Source: Onchocerca lupi (taxonomy: Eukaryota > Nematoda > Chromadorea > Rhabditida > Onchocercidae). From it: DNA of 64,000 bases. The notes below the pieces were generated by a model. That model was not told where the DNA came from, made no database searches, and saw only the letters and a program-made list of their open reading frames with translations. The stretch spans positions 30,299 through 94,298 of the forward strand of contig JAOVVO010000295.1 in NCBI GenBank assembly GCA_028564675.1, written 5' to 3'. This document shows, piece by piece, positions 37,901 to 51,797 of this stretch (position 1 is its first letter; the number at the start of each line of letters is the position of its first letter). Both the position numbers and the translations under genes were made by a program.

Positions 37901-38752
37901 TAAATTATTAGTTTGGAAAATATCGATTTGTTGTTTATAATTTCAATTATAAACAATAAGATTTGATTTAACTAAATTTGAGAAATATTAAGAGAAAAAT
38001 TGACAGAATGTTAACATATGAAACATAGAAAATGAATAAAAAGCTAAATGGATGATCTTTTATTGTAAGAGGAAAGAATGATGAAAAAAACCGGTTTTGA
38101 ATAGTATGACACAGCATTCTGGTTGAATAATATAAAATGTGAAATCAATGAAATACATGTGTCTTTTCTTCGATTCACAAAAGAAAGCTGTTAATGTTCA
38201 TAGAAGGAATAAAAAGTAAAGCTTAAATATTTGATTTTATTGAAATCTAAAAAATTTTTAATGATAAAAAAAAAAAAAAAAAATCCACTCTCGGAAAAAT
38301 ATAATTCATGAAACATTTGTGACATATGTAACAATCAAAATTGATCGATAATTTTTCGTAGTTTGAATGAATATAATAAAATTATAAATGAAGGAGAAAA
38401 GATAATTGAGATAATAAAACGCATGAAAAAAAAAGTATAGAATGATATTTTGCTTAGTTACAGAAACTAGAAAAAATTTTAATATATATACCAATGAATG
38501 CTATTAATTAAAGATGAAAGAACAAGTAATGAATATTAATTTGTCCGAGAATATATAAATAAATATTAGAATTAAGAATTCCTTTTCAAAAAACATTAAA
38601 AAAAAAAGTAAAAACAAAAAACAATTCTTTGAAAAAATATTCGTCATATATAATAACCAAAACATAGCAATAATGGATAGTGAGAAAGAATTAATTTTTA
38701 TGTTAATTTTTGTTATTATACAAAATTGTATTATTGATATTGTCGATTAATA

Positions 38753-38809
38753 ATGTTGGTTTTAGATCAGTTGTTTTGATCGCTTAAAATGATAATAAAT
38801 GAGAGATTG

Positions 38810-38813
<4 letters not shown>
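38753..38813. repeat. Dispersed short repeat, copy 1
   Basis: About 60 bp centred on TTTGATCGCTTAAAATG and ending in AGATTGCTAAA. A related copy occurs at 39385-39444, same orientation, 0.6 kb away. Confidence 0.6.
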
Positions 38814-38846
<33 letters not shown>

Positions 38847-39384
38847 ATGGATTATTATTTACTGATCATTGGTAGCAAATTTTCAATTATCAACATCTTA
38901 CATTTTGACATTTATTTTCGAAAAGTTTATTTAACAATGTCAATAAGTGAAATTAATTTCCGCTGTAAGCGGAAAAAAAAGAAAGAATAAAATAAAAAGG
39001 ACCTGAATAAGACTCAGAATTTGAAAAACTAAGAGATAGATAAGAGGTAGGTAAACATAAACAAAATTTTTATTTTGAATTATATTTGCTATAACTTAAA
39101 ACTCTTGGATATTAATATTTGTTCAACTGATTCTTTCTTTTTTTCTTCTTTATTACTGAAGAGCTTTAGAGAAAAGAAAAAGGCTGAAAAAAAAAAGTTA
39201 AAAAATTAAAAGAATTTCGAAAATTAAAAAAAAAAAAAAATTCCGATTCAAGATATATTTTAGTCGAAATTTCAGCAAAATTACATTAAATTCTTCATGA
39301 TCTGCAAAATATTTATCTATCAAATGAAAGAAATGGAAGACTAAGTCATGATAATATTATTTCAATGCTGATTCAATTAATTAT

Positions 39385-39444
39385 GATAAATCTAGGCCAA
39401 TTGGTTTGATCGCTTAAAATGTTAATCAATCAAAGATTGCTAAA
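39385..39444. repeat. Dispersed short repeat, copy 2
   Basis: Partner of 38753-38813: same TTTGATCGCTTAAAATG core, then diverged sequence, then AGATTGCTAAA. No coding potential. Confidence 0.6.
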
Positions 39445-42400
39445 TATTAAAATTATTTTTACAAGAAGTTCTGCAAAACATTTACGTTTTTAAGTTATTA
39501 TTTTCATATATTAATTCTTTTTAAAATGTATTCAATTTATTATACTAAGCAATCATACATATTATTTCACAATTGAAATTATAAAATTGTAAAGTTTCTA
39601 AAGTTCAAAAAATCAATTGAAGATTTCAAGATCCAAAAATTAGTTCTTTTGTCGTCTAAAATTTAAAATAGAAAAGAAAAAAAAATTTTGTTAAAATTTC
39701 AAAGCAAAATAAGTCAAATTTGCATTGCATTACTTGCAGTGATGCAATTGCATGTCAAATATCAATGAATGTAAACATTTAAAAGAAACATGCAATGCCA
39801 ATTCTTGAATTATGTAATTTATATGCCATTTTTTCTCTGAAAATTTTAATTTCACAAAATTTATTACTTCTTCTTTTTCATTTTTTCTTCTTCTGCGTTA
39901 AGTCTATAAAACTTAAATTAATAAAATAAAGGTGAAAGAATATGGCAAAAGAAAAAAAAAAGAAAATTATTAGAAAAAAATGATAATATTTTGTTGATTC
40001 AAGAATTCTCTTTCTTTGTATCATTCTCTCTCTCTCTTTTTCCTTTTTTCACGAATTTAGTTCAAATTAAATTTGATCATTCAAATGGACGAACAATCAA
40101 TATAGTTAGAAATAAAGAAATGAAAGAATAATTAGCTAATTATCAACAACAATAACGACAAAAACAACAACAAATGATGATAAATCCATTATTAAAAGCA
40201 TTCCCAAAATGAAGAGCTATAAAGATTAGTGTGAAAATGATGAGAAAAAAAGAATTTAAAGCAAAAAATCAAAATTATGTTTCAGTGTAGTAATTCGAAA
40301 GAAATATAAATACACGTACGCCCACACACGTAAAGCCAAACACGTGAACCTATACACACATACAAATACACAGATAAAACAGCCAGAACAGGAGATATAT
40401 CGTTAATACTACTGCATCATACTAAAAACTGGTTTCATTTATCCTTCTCTTGTTTTCTTTTTCATCCTTTCACTTCCTTCCTTTATCAATTAAGATAATT
40501 AATTATATTGGCTTCAAAGTTTCATTCATTTAAACAGGAAGTTTACATTCAATTACAATCAACTAATCTTGTGATATTTTACGAATCTTCAATAAAATAT
40601 AACTTTATATCAGAAATGATAAAGGAAATGAAAGAATTAAAATTAAATTAATTATTCATCGATCTCTTGAATATTGAAAATAATCATTTCGATGAAATAT
40701 TCTTTTTTTTTTTTTTTTTTTTTGTAGCAAAATGATCACTTCAAAATTATCATAGATCATCGGTATTATTGAGATTCTCGAAATTACTCGAGGTATATTT
40801 CAGAATTATTTCAAAAAAATACTGTAACAAGCAAGAATATTACTATAGGAAACAAATATGTCTTATCGTTGCATAAAGAATATTTTTACAAAAACCAAAT
40901 ATATCTTATTGTTATAATAAATATATTTATGAATGAGATGAATTTCATCCTGATAATTAAATACTAAATGAATTTTGGGATAAAGATAAATTTTATAGAA
41001 AAATGGAAATATATGATTGCAAAGTCGAGCAAGTATTGGTCAAAATAGTGATGAATGTGTTTGCTTTGTCATATTATACGTCAACGAATTTAGAATTTAA
41101 TACAAAAAATAAGATAGATATTCAAAACAAAATATTCTTCTTATTTTTTGTTGAATGTTTGGAATAAAAGAAAAATTGAATTTTATGGAAGCAATAATGA
41201 GACCTAAACAAATAATGAATCATTTAATTCACTTTTGAATCTATCATTTACAAATTAACTGCCTCATAGTCTATCTTATTTTAAAATGATTAGTAGAATT
41301 AAATTATCTTTTCAATTGAAGCATTAAATTGAAATCCTCGAAATTCTAAGAAATAGTTATACTTCTAATAATATTATCGAAATTTCAGGAGAATTATGCC
41401 TCTCATTTAGTCTTATTATCAGTTTCTGATAAATATAACTGAAGAATAAGCAGATGGATATGGAAGAAAAATGTATATAACATTATCATTTCGTAATACG
41501 GTTAAGTGTAAAAATTTACGGTAGTAATTCATGAATTTAAAAGTAAAATCAGAGATTTATGAAGAGATTTCTAAAAGTTCTTATGAAAGTAACAAAAAGT
41601 GAGAAAAATTTTGAATGATTAAATTTTCGACAGCATTTGTATAGAATTATTGCGATATATCAAACTCTGTTTATTTATGAAAACTTTATTTAGGACGATT
41701 TTAGATGGAAAGATAAAAACTTAATTATGCAAAATTTCCGGAAGATATTTCAAATATATCATTATTTAACATATCTCCTTATTCGTTAAAGAAAATATGT
41801 CTTCAACCATGTAAATATTCATTATATTGAAAATAATGCGAAAAAAAAAATCGAATTTAAATTTATTAATTACAGCAATAAAAAAAAAAAAACTGAAAGA
41901 AATTGGAAAAGAAAAAAAATTACTGACATTCAAAAAATTTGCTTTTGTTCCACGCAATGTTATTTATTTAATGAATAAAACTGGAAGCGATTCACCGTTC
42001 TTATTTTTTTGAAAAAAAAAAAAAAAAAAAACAAAAAAAATCGATGATATTTCTCGAGAATTCTGAATGCCTATTCTGAATCATAATGTCAAACTTTTCA
42101 GCAGAATTTATTTTAAGGAGAGAAAAAAAAGATTTTAAGGTAAGCAGAAAAAAATAACATTTATTATATAAATAGATGGAATCCTTTAATTTAGGCAATG
42201 AAAACAATAACTAATCACAAAATAAAAATTAGATGAAAAATAAATTTCACCTACTTTTCATCTTTTCCGAAAATTCTGAATCTCACTTCTCAATCTAATA
42301 GATAAAGATTTAATTAATCAATGAAATAATAATTTAAGAAACAATATTCACATTAATCAACAGATTTGATGAGAAAAGAGAATGATGAATAAATCATCGA

Positions 42401-44122
42401 TGAGCTAACATTTCATTAATTACAAACTTTTTGCAACAAATGTATTTTGCAAACCTTTTTTTTTTTTTGTTAGAATGAACTAACAAGAACTTTGAACATC
42501 TCGATGAAACAAGAAAGCAAATTGTCCTTCACGAAATTGCATTTCTCATTTCGTGCTTTATGTAATTGAATCGATATTTTACGGTTTCTATCCGACAGAT
42601 ATTAGCCATTAGATATTCAAAAAAATCCAACACTTCAATGTTCTTCAATTCAACTGAAATAGCTTCCTTTAGTAATTGATAGAAAAAAGAGTTTGGGATA
42701 GTATAAGAATTATTTCGTATATTCGATTTCTTTATCGAGTTTTATTACAAAATTTAGAAAATCTATTGAGTAGTTACGATAAAAAAAAAAAAAAGAAAAA
42801 AAAAGAAGCAATTATCCCAGTACCAGTCTGCTATGATGATATTCTAAAATTTAATCTCATAAATTTTGGCGACATAATCAATCATTTACTGAAAAACACG
42901 TTAAACATATTATTGATGTAATTTAAAAAAAAGAGAAAAAAACAGAGAAAAATTTGAAAACCGGCTAAAACGATTCATCATGATTTCCATTTCCATTTGA
43001 AAATAACTTTAAATCCTCCTCATTTTCTGAAATCCATTCTTCGACTCTCATACAATTCCGCTTTCATCACATATATTATTAATTAATTAAAAATTGCAAA
43101 AAGTAAGAACATCTAAGATGATTTGCCTTGCGTAAATGATATCAATATGTTATCTTTAGTTTTTTCAATTTATATATTTTGTCTCAGAAATAACAATATT
43201 GCAGTAAACAAATATAAACAAACAGAACATAGAAAAGAACTAAGCAAAATCATTTTAAATACATGAATCAATAGATGTCACATATCACGAATCAATAGAT
43301 GTAATATACATAATAAGGCAAATAAAATGTCACTTAAATTACTCCTCAGTCAGTGTCTCAATGCTTCAATCTATATTCCTTCAAAATTCGAATAATACAT
43401 GATAGTTTCTTTACACATTATTCAGCGTAAAATTAGTATTTTCTTAAAAATTAATCATTGCATTACTTAATTTCGAACTTTTCCTCTTATGTAATGGAAA
43501 CTTTGTATAAAGCTTGAATTTGCATAAAAGAAAGTTAATCTTTTTCTTTTTAGATTTATGAATGTTTCTAAGAGACAGATGAGAGATGTCTTGCCTTAAT
43601 AACAAACTACGACTACCCGATAAATTCTTAATGTTATTAAATGATAAAGCAAATCGATTTTCAGTACCTTTTTTTCATTAAGCACCTAAAAAGTCCACTA
43701 ACACATATACATTTTAATAAGGAAGCAAATCACTATATCTATATTAATGCAGAAAATTATTTCAAGAATAGGTATAAACTATCACAAAATACCTCTCCAA
43801 CATATTACTAAAAGAGTATATTTGACAAACAAACCGAAAATTCGAAAATTAACGGAAGCGAATATATCTTTTGATAAATTTATATTGTCTCAAGGAAATA
43901 AACTAATGCTTGCTTTTCCGCATATTTAAACGAAATATGTAAAAATAAATGACTTCTTGATATGAAAAGTCGAGAATGATTCATAAAACGATCGAAACAT
44001 ACAGTGTCATTTAAACTTCTTCAGTTTAAAATTCTCCCTAAATGTATGATGTTCGCAAATGCTGGTCATTCTATAATTAATACTTCAAAAAATTAATATC
44101 CCAAAGCTTTTCGAATAAATAT

Positions 44123-47100
44123 TTAACAAATATCACTGTTAGAACTTTCTTCGGATAACTGTAATTCTCCCGAGGCAAAGTTATTTGTAGCATTTTTCGT
44201 CCTAGTTAACTTTTTCCGTTTATTCATCGGAACAGTAGTTGATCCTTTCCTGCTTCTTGACGATTTTTCAACAATACATTTATTTGGTCGTTTCCTTTTC
44301 AATTTTTCATTTGTTTTTATCTTCTGAAAATGATTCATGACTTTTATACGAGTTCCATTCCCTTCAAAATGATTTTACTAATGTCCAGTTTTTGTTATTC
44401 CTCTGGGAATTTCATTCAAAAATGCATCCTTCAATAAATGGCAGTTAATTCAGTGATTCATGAAAAACGAGAAGATAAGATGTCTAAAAACTCTGTTTTC
44501 CTGTAAACAACAAAAATCTGAAAAAGAATGAAGTTTTAACTCAAACTGACTACCTTCACTTCTTCTGCACATTCTGCTGCACAGTTATTCTCAGCACTTT
44601 CCAATGAAGGTTGGTTTTGAGAGTCTAAAAACAAGATGAACCAAATTATACAGAAGAAACCACTTTATAAAAATGTCAATAAAATATAACGAAAATGAGA
44701 ACGGCATGATATATGAAGATGTACGAAAAAAAAAATGTCAAAAAGTATGTATCAAAACTATAGAAAACAGATGACGAGGATTTAAACGTACTGTAGAACT
44801 AAAATTTAAGCATACTTTTAATGATAACTAAACGCTGTAGAGCAGCCTGGACTCGCGCTGTCGGAAATAAACGTTGATCTTCCTCGGATTTCTGCAAACG
44901 ATGAGTAAATGATGTGATATGCATTTGGTATGATTGTCCACTTCCACCAGCTGTTGGATTCAAATAATCGTTCCACTTCAACAATGAGTGATTTGTTTGC
45001 TAAAATTTCGCATATGAATAGTTTATTAATTGAGTAAATGGATGAATAATAAATACATGAAGGTCCTTTACTGAATTCTATATTCAAGAAGGATAAAGCC
45101 GCAGGCGGTAATATGAGATCAATAGAAAATGAATAAACTTATAAAGTAAAATTATACCATAAAATCAGCTAGAAACTAAAATAATAGTAAAAAAAAAAAT
45201 CTTTCTTTGTCAAATGACTACCTGCTCCAGACGCTTCCCATCCCATCCCAGTTTCTCCCAAACAAACGATTCCAATTCTTCGATATTAATCTTCCGCCAT
45301 TTTGGCTTCTCCGTTGAATTATCAACCAAAGGTTCCGCATATGCATTGAATATTTCACGGGATGGGAACTAAAAATATTTAAAAGATTTTTTTCCACACT
45401 TTTTGGAGTACAGGAAAGCAAAAGATTTCTTTCTATTTTGCATCTACTTTTAATTCATTCATTTCTAATTTCGCTTACACATATTTCAGTATTTTAGATG
45501 ACGAATCCTCTACAAATATTCCATTCTACTTCTTATTATGAACAATAATAAGCTTTTAATTCCTAAAATCATATCATTTCCAATGGAATGGAAATGGATA
45601 TCTCTGATAGCAAAAACGACTATCGAGATGAATGATGAAAGCAAGAAGAAGGGAGACGCGAAATGTTGTAAAACTTACAAACAGATACGAAAACTGATAA
45701 AAAGAGCTATCATTTGATAGCAATAAAGTATCAAATAGGCTAAATATGAAGGAAAAATGTACCGCTTCCAGGGTTTCGGCAACATTATTTTTCTCAATTA
45801 ACTGTCTCAATTTCAACCGTCGTGTATTCTTTACGAATTTCCTTTTCTCGATATTCTGTTGCTCACTAATACAATCACTGTTTGTTGATAAATCATCCCA
45901 AGTATCACGATGATTTAACCATGCCGATATACGACATAAATTTTCAAAAGCCTGGAATTATTTTTAAAAAAACGGCATTGATTTTGCATTTCCATAACAA
46001 TTTGCGCATGTAAAAGTAAATTCTTAAGCAGTAAACAAGACGACAATTGTGAACATCGACAGTAAACTCTACGAAACAATATAAAACCTGTTGAGAAGGT
46101 TCGACATCTACTTGTCGCGAAGCAGATGCAAATTCTGAAATTAGTTCCAATGCTGCAACGACTCCAACACCTTCTAAACCGTTAGTATAATCGCCACCGG
46201 ATAGTAAAGCTATTTGCACTGCTTCCCAACGTGACAAGCCTAAAATTATCAACGACTTAAATCTGATTTAATGAAATAAAGCAGAAAGCAATAGACTTGA
46301 AGTATATATATATTATTTAAAATGAACTTAGCACCTACTAACTATATCATTTCTAATCAAATAATGGAACTGAAAAATTTACCTAGCTGATTACGAATAG
46401 TTTCCATTGAGTACATTTGCAACCTTCGCTTTTGATTGAACATATTTTTGTAAACTACAGCGGCACCAAATAACCACACATCGGAATCATCGCTGATTAT
46501 TCCCTATAAAATGCATTCTTTTTTTCTTATTTTTTCACCAGGACAATTTCACTATAAAACGACTCGTCTAATAGCACTAGAATTACAGAAGATACGGCGT
46601 TGGCCTTTTAAAAGTGAACCACAATGGCAACTGCTAAATATAAATGGTAACAAACAGAATCTCGCAGATATGAAGCAAATCCTGAATTTTTTTTAATGTT
46701 ATAAAGTGTTTCCATTATTTTTCAAGTGAATCATAATTTTACATGAACAAAAAATGTTATAGTGCTAGAAGTGACGTTGTAGCATTCAAAAAACATTAAT
46801 ATAATTGTTGCAAAAAAAATATACCTGAACAAGACCCAATCTTTCAAGTTCGCAACATTGTGCTTCGGCTTCAGCAGGAGCAATAACAAAAGGAATCCCA
46901 CAAATACGCAACAAATCCTGAAAACAGAAAATTATCGGTTTCGAATTCCAGAAGAACTTATCTGATAAATAATTTATTAAAACCATATAGAACAAAATTA
47001 AATGAATAACAAACCTTGCAATCTTTATAAACTCCTTCTTCTCGTGTTGAAGGAAAAATGTTTTTATCATCGATCGAATTAATACGCATCGTCGAGCCTT

Positions 47101-50100
47101 GAATTATTGATTGATCATTTGAATTATCAATGTTCTCATTCTAAAATATGTTCAGTGACTATTTATAGTGATTATAAGGAACTTGTAACAATTTACTAGT
47201 AAATTAAAGTAGCTTGCATCATATCGAAAAGGAAGACCTATTGATATTATTCTTTGTAACTATCTGATGATTACAAATCGATGGATGTAAAAAGTATCGG
47301 AAAAAAAAAGGATTGAAGAAAATTGAAAATCCCTTAACAAATCATTTCTTACCTTTTCATTGATATACCCCTTATCGCTAATATTGCATTCCTCTGGTTC
47401 AAATTCAGTTGAAATTTCGGTAGTTTTCGTATTAGATGAACGATAATCGATTCGTTCAGAAGGTTCCGATTGTTCAGGTAACACTTCAACAAATTCATCA
47501 CTACTCTCGCCCGACGATGATGACCATGTATCGTGGTGTAAATCTAAAAGATTTATAAATTTGACTCATATTAAAAATTAGAAATATGGAAAGATAGGAA
47601 GTTACAGCAGTGGACTTATTTCATAACATTAAAAAGTTAGTGAAAAAAACATACAGCGTATCCATATATTAAAAAAAAAAAAAACATGCCTATCCATATA
47701 TTTTTTTAAAATCTTTCTAAAGTTGCCAAAAATTTTAAATATTAAAAAACGTATCTTTAGTCCTTTTAGTGAACGCTGTGCGTAATCGCTCGATCATATC
47801 TCCTTTTGATTCGTGAATGTAGCTGTGCATAGCTATTTGTGATTTGCTATATTTCCCGACTGAATCTTCAAGAAGTGAAGCATATATGGCCTAAATATAC
47901 AATCCGCTTTTTTAATTCAAAATTTTGATCGACTAAAAAATTAACACTGCAACTGTATCAATTAATTATTGAATTGTTTTTCAGACCTCCTGCAACGCAT
48001 CATCATCATCATCATCGTCATTATCAGGGAAAACTTCAGGGTTGAGACTATCGGAATTATCAGCCTGAAAATTAATTTAGAACGATAAACTACCAGAACT
48101 ATAGATTTTTTCTTTTAAATAAATCCTTTATTAAATAAATATATGATGCTCCAAGCAATAAGGAAAGGAAAATATTCAAATTCTTTCAAAATTATATAAC
48201 TGCTTCTTCAAATAAAAATTAATCATACGTTTGAAACTTTCCAAACAGTAGTTCCGTATCACTCATCATGTAAGTAAAATAAGTTTTCAGTAAAATGAAA
48301 AAAGCTTTAAAATAAGAACTCTATTATTCATCACTCAAAGGAAAATCGAATTTTGTAGAGGACTGAAAGAATAATGATAAAAATTCAATGTTTCAGAAAT
48401 AATAAAGAAAGAAAATTTATGCACTTTGTAAAAACCTACGTTTTTTTCATTTCCATTATCCCCTTCTCTTTTAATTTTTTCTACGAATGCTGGCCAAGTT
48501 AGCGAATCCATTAAACTTTTTTTCTTTGCCTCTTTCTCCTCATCAATCTAAAAACATTCGACAATTTCAAATTGAAAAAAATATATTAAATCATTAGATT
48601 TTAATAATTTGCTACTATTAAGCAGACTCCCAAATACTGCATTCAAGTATTGGTTGAAACAGAATTTAGATTAAAACTTGTTCTTAGCCCAATTAAAACT
48701 TCCATAAACAATTTTATTTTATTAAAATCTCAATGTTATCGAAACAAAATAATAGGAAATGGGAGATCTTAAATACATTTAGAATGCCTTTATCCTGTGG
48801 CCCTCAAAAAAAAAAAAGGAAAAAAAAAACTTGAGATATTTAAGACATAATAAAGATACTATTTGCACTTCGTTGTCATCTGTTATTATATGCACTCTAT
48901 CTAAGCCTTCCATTGTTGCCAATTTGATGCTGCTATTCGAGCAACTTTGTTTCCCATCTGCCGAGAATACTCTTCGCTTCAAACCTTCATTCTTCAGCTT
49001 AAAAATATATATTAAGACATTTTGAGCCATATAAAAAAAAAGAAACAACAATATAATATTGAATGGAAAGATCATTGCAGATATCAAAAGTTGCCTGCAA
49101 TATTTAATTGTAAAATACGCTACTTCATTAACTAAAAGATAAAACTCTATTTTTGAGTGGTCTTCTCACGAAACAGGAATTTAAAAAAAAATAAATTTTA
49201 GAGCTAAAGAAAATTCTTACCAATTGCAGTTGCTCATTTATTTGATTTCTTTTTAGCAGCCTGTCAATTTGCAAATTGCTGAAGGCTTTTGAGTCATCCG
49301 GAACCTGAAATTCCATTTTTTCAGACATAGTAAAAAATCCAGCAACTGCAAGTTTTACAGGAATTTTAAGCTAATATATTACCTCTCTCATTTTGAGACT
49401 TCTAATTTTGTCCCGCACGACCAATAAATAATCAACTCGTTCATCGCGAGTGGCTAGATTCTCAAACTCAATTTGGTCGAATTCAGAGGATCGTGATGAT
49501 TCAAAAGATGAATTAATCATCGCAGTTTCCTCATCCGACGTATCCGACGTATTTTTGCATTTACTGAAATTGATTTCGAGAAATTTTTTCCCTTGTTTTT
49601 CATCTATCTAGAAAAAATATAGCAATGCCTGATCGTTTTTCTTAACTTTACGAGTGGATTTTTGGATTAGATGATTTACAAAAGGAGACTTAAGCTTTAT
49701 GCTATGTGATGGTTAATATTTTTTATATTTTTAATTATGAATAAATCACGACTTATTAAGTAATTAAAAAGAAGCTAGAACAGTGTCATCACTTATCGAA
49801 GTAAACAATCACTTACTGTATTTTCCACTTTTTTTTTTATCTTATGTATGACATTCTAGCTAACTTTAAAGGGGATGGAAGAATCTAATAGCAAAAACTT
49901 AGCATCGTTTGAAATTATAAAAGACATTCAAAGGAAAAGGTATAGCCAGCAAGCCAGATTTCATCGCATAAATTATCTTAATGAAAGATTTACAAAAGAT
50001 CTCAAGGCAAAATGAATAAGACACGTCTGTAGGATTCAGATATTTAATACACGAAAGTGAAGTGAATAACACAAATTTTTTTTTTATTTTGAAATTAAAT

Positions 50101-51797
50101 AATGTCTTGAAGATAACTGCTACATACATTTCGTCCCTTGACGTTGATGGCATGGATACATTAAATAAATCATCATCTCGGCGTTTCTTTGTTTGTGACG
50201 CAAATACTTCGCTTAATTCATCTACTCGCTGTTCCTCATCACCTAGAAAAATATTTCCAAATAAGTCACTTATATGACTTTAAAAAAAAAGTTTAACTGC
50301 TAACAAAGAAAATACGATTAAAAATCATTTATGAAATGTGAGAAATCAAAGTTATGATTAAGGCCACTTTTCGATTACTAATCATTTTGATTACCTTGAC
50401 TGAGTGACTATTCAATAATTGTTATTATCTTTTTTCTTTTTATTTTGTTTTTTATTTTTATCACTATTTTTTTCTATTTTTCTTTATTTTTATGACAATG
50501 CTATTATTTTTAATATCCTTACGTAAGTTTAGGATTTACATTTATTAATTAAATTAGATAAAGATGAACTGACGTCAGAACAATGTACGCAATGTAAATT
50601 ATACCCCATAATTTTTTTTTTCCCCTTTACCGATGTTACTGTTCACTTAGACAAGAAAGAGTACAGACGTAGCTGTGAAGAGGCTAACTGTTGTAGAACA
50701 TGCTTCTGCGCTTTAGTCATTGTTAGTTCTTCCACATAACGTTTTACTTGTCGATCACGCTGAAATCACTTATATAAAATATCAACAATAAATATCTGAT
50801 AGATCTCTCCATCTATTTTATTCCTGAATTTTTTGAGATTTGGATTTTCAGGAAATGAAAAAAAAAAAAAAAAAAAAGAAAAAGTTTTAAGGAAAAAAGA
50901 ATAGAAAGGATTGCTATTTATTCACCGAAAACTAATCCAAAAGATGAAGATGCAAAATTATTCAACGTTTATAATCCAACTATTCTTTCCTTACACGAAA
51001 TAAAACACTTAGAAACCTTAAAGATTTCTAAAAAAATCTTAAAAAAACAAAATCTCAAACTGAAAAATATGTTTGAATATGAAATCCGCAGTTTTCTTAG
51101 GAGAATACAACCACCGAAATCGAAACCTCCAAAGTATCTAATTATAATGAAAAAATACCAGTAATTTCTTTTTGAATATGGGCACATTCGGGCCATCGAA
51201 AACAAACACTGGTCGTATTTTGTAAAATAAAAGTTTCGCTAAACGTCGTAAAATTAGCGACAAATGTGGACATTTGGCATTTAACTGATGTTCGGCATAA
51301 CCATAAGTCGCTTGATAAAGCCAGATTGATATATCTATAACAACCAGAAAATTCTAATATAATGGTGAGTGATGATGCATTTTGCAATAATTTTAAAAAT
51401 TTTACATTTTATATCATATTATCTGATGTATTTAACATGAAAGAGAAGTTTAGCAGAAGCTCTATAAAATAAAATATCTTTTTAAAGTCCTTTTTTCAAA
51501 AGTAATTTCATAAATATATCAGAAATGAAAAAATGCTGGCGTTATCCATATTGAATATTTAACACTATAACGAATTTTGAAAAAATACGAAAAAAAAGAC
51601 AGCTTCTTGAAGCATAGCGATTATTCTTTGATATTTGCTTTATTTAACATATCTGAAATAACCAGCAAAATTCTGTAAAAATTCACTAAAATTAAAATAA
51701 TGATCAAACCAATTGCAAGGCGTTTCCCTTCGAGAGATTCCAAAGTTATTGGTTCAGCTACCGGTTCCAATATTTGCCATAATCCCTGTATACCCAT
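44123..51797 (-). CDS. xpg-1: XPG/ERCC5-type structure-specific DNA repair endonuclease, about 907 aa, 20 exons
   Basis: Rad2/FEN1-family nuclease that makes the 3' incision in nucleotide-excision repair. Exons: 51797-51710, 51334-51159, 50759-50669, 50242-50124, 49607-49383, 49304-49221, 48997-48860, 48547-48440, 48064-47987, 47890-47751, 47543-47353, 47140-47015, 46917-46825, 46503-46383, 46239-46088, 45951-45763, 45368-45222, 44999-44816, 44624-44554 and 44323-44123. The N domain starts MGIQGLWQILEPVAEPI with D30 (AIDISIWLYQ) and D76 (VFVFDG). A spacer of about 430 aa, acidic and weakly conserved, follows, with a VPDDSKAFSNLQIDRLL motif seen in XPG. The I domain has IAPAEAEAQCCELE (about E537/E539), ISDDSDVWLFGA (about D558/D560) and SGGDYTNGLEGVGVV (about D609), completing the acidic metal site. 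The tail is basic (KRKRP, NKRKK) and probably nuclear-targeting. The 50669 donor is tentative. The junction 47751/47543 is out of phase by one base as read. Confidence 0.94.

Larger units (their letters stand above)
34332..44122. other. Gene desert of about 9.8 kb between QSOX and XPG
   Basis: No exon on either strand is supported by splice sites plus protein similarity. Open frames here are short and dominated by Lys/Phe/Ile/Asn from A/T tracts. The region contains several minisatellites (listed separately), a poly-A run of more than 30 nt (38813-38844) and an AC-rich patch (40315-40378). It may hold the QSOX promoter, the XPG 3' UTR and unannotated RNA, but I see no specific structure. Confidence 0.5.

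Noticed and set aside
43747..43929. 60-codon plus-strand frame downstream of XPG
   Set aside because: Length and composition are within chance expectation; no splice sites or recognisable motif.
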